Shown: positions 59,674 to 64,000 of the stretch, piece by piece
How positions within the stretch are numbered: the first letter of the stretch is position 1
Layout of the letters: each line of letters starts with the position of its first letter
Assembly: GCA_018873245.2 (NCBI GenBank)
Contig: JAEMBT020000005.1
Location: 12,384,001 to 12,448,000 of the forward strand
Direction: 5' to 3'
Source of the DNA: Archegozetes longisetosus
Lineage: Eukaryota > Arthropoda > Arachnida > Sarcoptiformes > Trhypochthoniidae
Length of the DNA stretch: 64,000 bases
Translations under genes and position numbers: made by a program
The notes under the pieces: model-generated
Seen by the model: the letters and a program-made list of their open reading frames with translations, nothing else
Database searches by the model: none
Told to the model about the DNA's origin: nothing

Positions 59674-61070
59674 TTACTCATTACAGTAGTACCTCTTTAT
59701 AATGAATGTATTAGTCAGGTATAGGTACAAATCGAGTCTCAGATCGAATATAACAGCAAAATAACTGCAGTTATTCTTTAAGTGTAACTCATAATCTTTT
59801 AGTTTAACTTTTATAAGTTGAAAGTAATGCTTGATTGATTCATTATCAATAACAGAACCCATATGAGTGAGTAAATGATATAGAAGTGGAGTAACGAAAC
59901 AAACAGTTGAATATCTTTGAATTGATAGTAATTTAGTTGTTTCATAAAAAGATTGTGAGAATTCACAAATTCTAGAAAGAAGTTCCCATTAGTTCATTAT
60001 CAATTACTTCATTCTCTTTGAAGTTATAATCTTTAAAGCACGCGATATCTATAACTTTCCTCATTTTAAGAGCCCTTTCAATCATATCAAAAGTTGAATT
60101 CCGTCTGATGTTATATATTGCTCTTTAGTTTTACGCGATTTTGATCCAAGACTTTAGCTGTTTCTTCAAACATTTGTGCTTATTTAGGAGAATTTTAAAG
60201 TTTAGCAGCAATTATTCTTAAACTTGAAATAATTTCTGAGATTTGTTTTATACTTTCATTACTAGCCAAATTTAAGACATGAGCAAAACAAGAAAAATGA
60301 CAAGCTTTTCTAACAACCAAATCCTATTACAAATAATTACTAATAAGTTTTATTTCACCTATATAATTAGTTGAATTATCAAGAATATTGCTACAGTTCT
60401 TTCCTGTATTTCAAGTTTTTGAAGAATTCAATTAATAGATTCTTTATTTGTTCGCTACTATGAGAATAAGCAATATAACAAGTCTAAGAGAACATGAGAT
60501 AAAAATTTGTTTACATCAACGTAATGTGAAGTATTCAAAATATTGTATCGCTATTGCGATACTTTATTACCAAACCCAAGTGGTATTCCGTCTGTAAACG
60601 TTTCATTATAACGATCAGGAGCACTTCTTGTGAGAGGAGCAAATGCCAAAAGGCACCTGAACTGAGAGTGTTTGGTGAAACTTTTTATATGCAGCGTACA
60701 TTCAGTGCCAACAAAGTTCAGTCTAGTTCAGAGAGTGAATGTCGCTGCAATGAATGAGTAGCAGCTACAGGAAAAACTCACTATAACAAACATCAACTCT
60801 CTGTTCAACGATACAAGGTCTTCTAGAAATTGAAATCCATATTTCAGTCGTAGTCAAAGTTTTATCATTTTTTGAGTCAAAACTTTAATTTCAATTTTTT
60901 TCGAATTCTGCGCTAATTTCTCATTGAATGGTCGGATAAGACGGAGATTGTATTCCTGTAGATAAACCAGCAATTAGTTGCTTAAGGTCGGATTCCTCTA
61001 CAATACCTAATGCGTGGTCTCCATTGACAATGAACTGAATCAGACCTCTTCTGAAGCTTCTATAAGTTTT
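59674..61070 (-). pseudogene. Heavily decayed hAT transposase
   Basis: Minus-strand blocks in order: LIQFIVNGDHALGIVEESDL and KQLIAGLSTG...SPSYPTI (about 61070-60930), DKTLTTTEIWISI (about 60870), SNILDNSTNYIGEIKLI, ACHFSCFAHVLNLASNESIK and QISEIISSLRIIAAKL (60420-60200), AQMFEETAKVLDQ and TEFNF (60190-60090), then YFQLIKVKLKDYELHLKNN and FAVIFDLRLDL (59830-59710). These are successive hAT transposase regions (CxxHxLNL, RWNSTxxM-like, LDPRxKL-like). GC-richer sequence at about 60560-60770 interrupts it. Many stops; no ends found. Confidence 0.65.
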
Positions 61071-61751
61071 TCTAGCTATGGTCGCGATTCTATAATTTCT
61101 TGGATATCAATCAAGTATAACACTTGTTGGCTCATATTTAACAAGGAATAACTGCATTTAAGCTCCAAATATACTCATCAAGACTATTGAAATTCTGGAT
61201 GAAAATAAACTCTCTTTCAGACTAATTAATTCATAGAAAAAATATCAGTTATTCATTATTGACTCTGAGTCATGACAATATTTTGTAAATTATTTACTAA
61301 ATTATATTCAAAATTGAAGTTATTTTTTATCAAAGAGAAGTGTGTTTATCTTTCTTTCAGCTCAGAATAAGTGAAAGACTGGAAATCGATAAAATAAAGT
61401 ATATAAATGATAAGTCTTCTCATAGTTGCATTCATTTAAGATTATCGATTCCTATTTAACGTTAATTTATATTTCTAAATAGAATATTTATATTCAGTCT
61501 AATTTGTGATTATCAATTTTTTTAGTCAAGTTTCCTATTTAATAATGTCGACTCACGTCGATAGCTTTTGAAGAACATGAACTGAAAACGTGAATATTTA
61601 ATATAAAAATTCAAATAGATATATGAATCTAACTTTTGTTATTAAACTCAAATCATGAGGTGAGAAGTAATATATGAATATTCACTTAACAGATTTTCTT
61701 TGAAGAATCAATTGCAGTAAAATTTATTTATGTGAACTCAGAATGGAATGA
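61071..61751. other. Spacer downstream of IR-6
   Basis: No gene or repeat recognised between the hAT relic and the 3' end of IR-6. Confidence 0.4.
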
Positions 61752-63698
61752 TCATCTTTTGAAACATAATGAATGTAGAAATTCAAGAAATAAGATAATT
61801 GAGTGTAATACAGAGCAATACAATAACCATAGGAATAAAGATCTAACGTTTGCCATCTTCAAAGGTTCAAGTTCAGGCTCGTTATCATAGAAGTTACTGA
61901 GAATATCCCCCTTAAATGCTTTTAGTAATTTTAAGCCAATAGTTAATGTAAAATCAGCCTTAAACTGATACCAATAGTCAAGAAGTGATACTTCGAACAA
62001 TCGCATAGTCCTTAAATAGAAAAAAATTCTTGTGGTCAATGTCTAGAGAAGCAATCTATGTTGAGATGCACATAGAAAAGTAAGCTACAATTATGCGTAT
62101 GCGTTTAGTCAAATATTCATATGATTCAATGAAAACTTGACTCATGCACAGAATCTTCAGCCTCATAACAAAAATCTCGATATAAAACCGACTTAATGCG
62201 AATTTTAACTCTAAATATGTCTAAACTTACACTTCTTCAGCTTCTAATTTAAATTTAAAATCCGGTGGATAACAAAGAGGTGTAATTAATTGCGGAAAAT
62301 AAGCCTCAGTCCCAAAGTGCGAAGTCGCAAGTCTTCTAAGAAACATCTCATAAAACTTGATCGCTATATCATCTTCATAAAGTATACTTTGCTTTAGTTT
62401 CCTAACAAACAATTTTGGCTCATCTATCAATGGAACCCATTCTCCTTTTAGAGATAAATCTAATGGCGATGTCTTGTTAAATAGCTTACGAAATTTAACA
62501 TACAAGCTTTCATCATTAATTGGTTTGAAATTAATAATACTTTTCCAATAACTTAAATCAATTTCATTCGTATAAACATTCCATTTATTGTCCAATAGAT
62601 CATCGATGTTATCGGCATAAAGATCCTGAACAGCGACCAAATTCACTAATAAATCGTTCTTAAAAATTTGAGTCAGTGGAATTACAGATAAAACCCATAA
62701 AATATAAATATAGTTATGATGTTTTAAACGTTCGCCGATTCCAATCAAAGGCTGAAAATAAATCCAGATATAATCCAGTAATGTATTTCTTCTTCCCTTA
62801 CATTTTGCGAATTTAGAAATGATTTTATTGGTGGTAATTAACATTAAAAAAGTGAATGACATAAAAATCCAAACTTGTATATCAAATACTTTCCATATAT
62901 CCATAGTCGCGGGTCTCTCTTTTCACAACTGGACTTAAAATTGATATTTGGTTCGAAATATATAGTGGCTTCGCACAACTGAATCCAGTCCTAACTTGAT
63001 CTTCATAAATCATTGGAACGACATCTACGCCATCGATTTTATTACTCCTTACCCAAACTGGGTGTGTGAATCGATATTTTTCCAATTTATTTACATACAG
63101 ATGAACACTATGTTAATCGAACAGAATTAAGTAAAATATTTATATATTTATTGCTGAATCGTAACTGCTATTGTTGTAGATCACACTCTGTAATAATCTG
63201 CAAATTTAAGTTCGAGTCTAGTCGGCCTTTATTTGTATTGCTTGACGTCGGATCGATTCAGATGAGTGTGATTTACAAAAATGAGAGTCAATACGGTACT
63301 AAAGCCTATATTTTTGAGAGATTTATTGGAAAAAACAATATGAATCTAAGAAAGAATCAGGCTCGACCTGTAATTAACAATAGCAGCGATTTCTTTGAAT
63401 ATTGGGGTGATTAACGAACTGTGATACGCAATATTCTCATCAACTTCTTTATAATTTACCTGAAAATAAATTGAAGTTTGTTTTAGTTTTAAATTTGGTA
63501 AAGAATTGGACTCACACTCTTGTAATGAACATAAAAATAAAATCGATTATCAAAACGGGGTAATTGACAATTCCTGTGCAAATCCCAACACTTAATGAAT
63601 GTCATATTGATTCCATTAACATATTTTTGCCAATAAGATAATGATCGAGATTCTATTAGTCCTTGGGTATCAATTAAATCAAGAACGTCTTGATTCAT
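61752..63698 (-). pseudogene. Ionotropic receptor IR-6, most divergent copy (frameshift before TM1)
   Basis: Minus-strand exons 63698-63516 (183 nt, ATG start MNQDVLDLIDTQGLIESRSL), 63459-63368 (92 nt), 63107-62231 and 62010-61752, with GT-AG introns and the family's phases. Domains: S1 end SCAKPLYISNQISILSPVV, TM1 VWIFMSFTFLMLITTNKI, pore YIWIYFQPLIGIGERLK, TM2 LWVLSVIPLTQIFKN, S2 with LLVNLVAVQDLYADNIDDLL, S2 end LATSHFGTEAYFPQLITPLC, exon 4 VSLLDYWYQFKADFT, TM3 LFLWLLYCSVLHSIILFLEF. At about 62900 one base is extra (or two are missing) in a TATATGG repeat between RDYGY and WKVFDI, so exon 3 changes frame. Corrected length is about 469 residues. It is the outlier of the six in sequence but not in gene structure. 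Confidence 0.75.
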
Positions 63699-64000
63699 AA
63701 TTTTCTATATAATCATTCTCATTCTATTTATACTTTAAAATTTTATTTATGAAAATAAGAACTTTTCTCAGAAATTTGAGTTAACTTCTTAGCATTTATT
63801 GGAGTCGATTAAAAATTCAAGTTCAAAAAACAAATTCTAATCAAGTTTCGCTTCAATATTTTTCGAACTCATGCTCCGATCTAAATATTCTATGCCTTAA
63901 GAAAAGCAATTACAAGATTTGATAAAATATTAAATTAAGAAACAAGTATTTATTGATGCATTTAAGAATAAGAACAAGGTTTTGATACGTAAATATAGAA

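Noticed and set aside
63151-63414. 87-codon plus-strand frame
   Set aside because: It runs antisense across IR-6 intron 2 and exon 2 and has no motif.
1-64000. tRNA, rRNA or CRISPR array
   Set aside because: No stretch with a TFC-arm consensus and matching acceptor stem, no rRNA-like block and no regularly spaced direct repeats were found by eye.

Overview
The window looks like nuclear DNA of an AT-rich invertebrate. Genes are split by short GT-AG introns (mostly 50-70 bases). The main gene family is a divergent protostome-type ionotropic receptor (IR). Ig/FN3 (twitchin-like) domains occur, and DNA transposons of several superfamilies (hAT, Tc1/mariner, Merlin/ISXO2) are dense. An arthropod is most likely, and a compact-genome chelicerate such as a mite is possible, but no sequence here fixes the species. 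No bacterial operons, rRNA, tRNA or CRISPR array were seen.

Layout. 0.25-4.5 kb: a four-exon gene for a secreted-looking protein of 3 Ig and 5 FN3 domains. 6-16.2 kb: a transposon graveyard with a Tc1-like deletion derivative, a 3.1-kb element with long terminal inverted repeats (TIRs), an RNase-H-like putative transposase and a Cys-rich tail, a hAT remnant, a Merlin/ISXO2 transposase gene broken by two insertions, and a large foldback/tandem-repeat block. 16.8-17.7 kb: a complete small three-exon gene for a secreted Cys-containing protein, with TATA box and poly(A) signal. 18-25.8 kb: more transposons (hAT with GCTCG-rich ends, Tc1 with a probable intron, a foldback MITE, a LINE endonuclease scrap, a second Merlin) and a stray FN3 fragment. 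25.9-29.3 kb: two genes for small single-pass membrane proteins, on opposite strands. 30.4-63.7 kb: an IR cluster of four plus-strand copies (IR-1 to IR-4), a relic (psi-IR7) and two minus-strand copies (IR-5, IR-6), separated by transposons.

The six IR copies share one plan: exon 1 (168-183 nt), exon 2 of exactly 92 nt, a long exon 3 with S1 end, TM1, pore, TM2 and most of S2, and exon 4 with S2 end and TM3. Only IR-3 stays in frame through all visible exons. The other five each carry one single-base frameshift at a different place. IR-1 and IR-2 are nearly identical through exons 1-3, introns included, but differ clearly in exon 4 and flanks, which suggests gene conversion. The locus therefore looks like a fast-turnover chemoreceptor array in a transposon-rich neighbourhood. 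The alternative, indel errors in the assembly, must be excluded before calling the copies dead.

All splice sites, element ends and target-site duplications (TSDs) were read by eye. No database search was possible.
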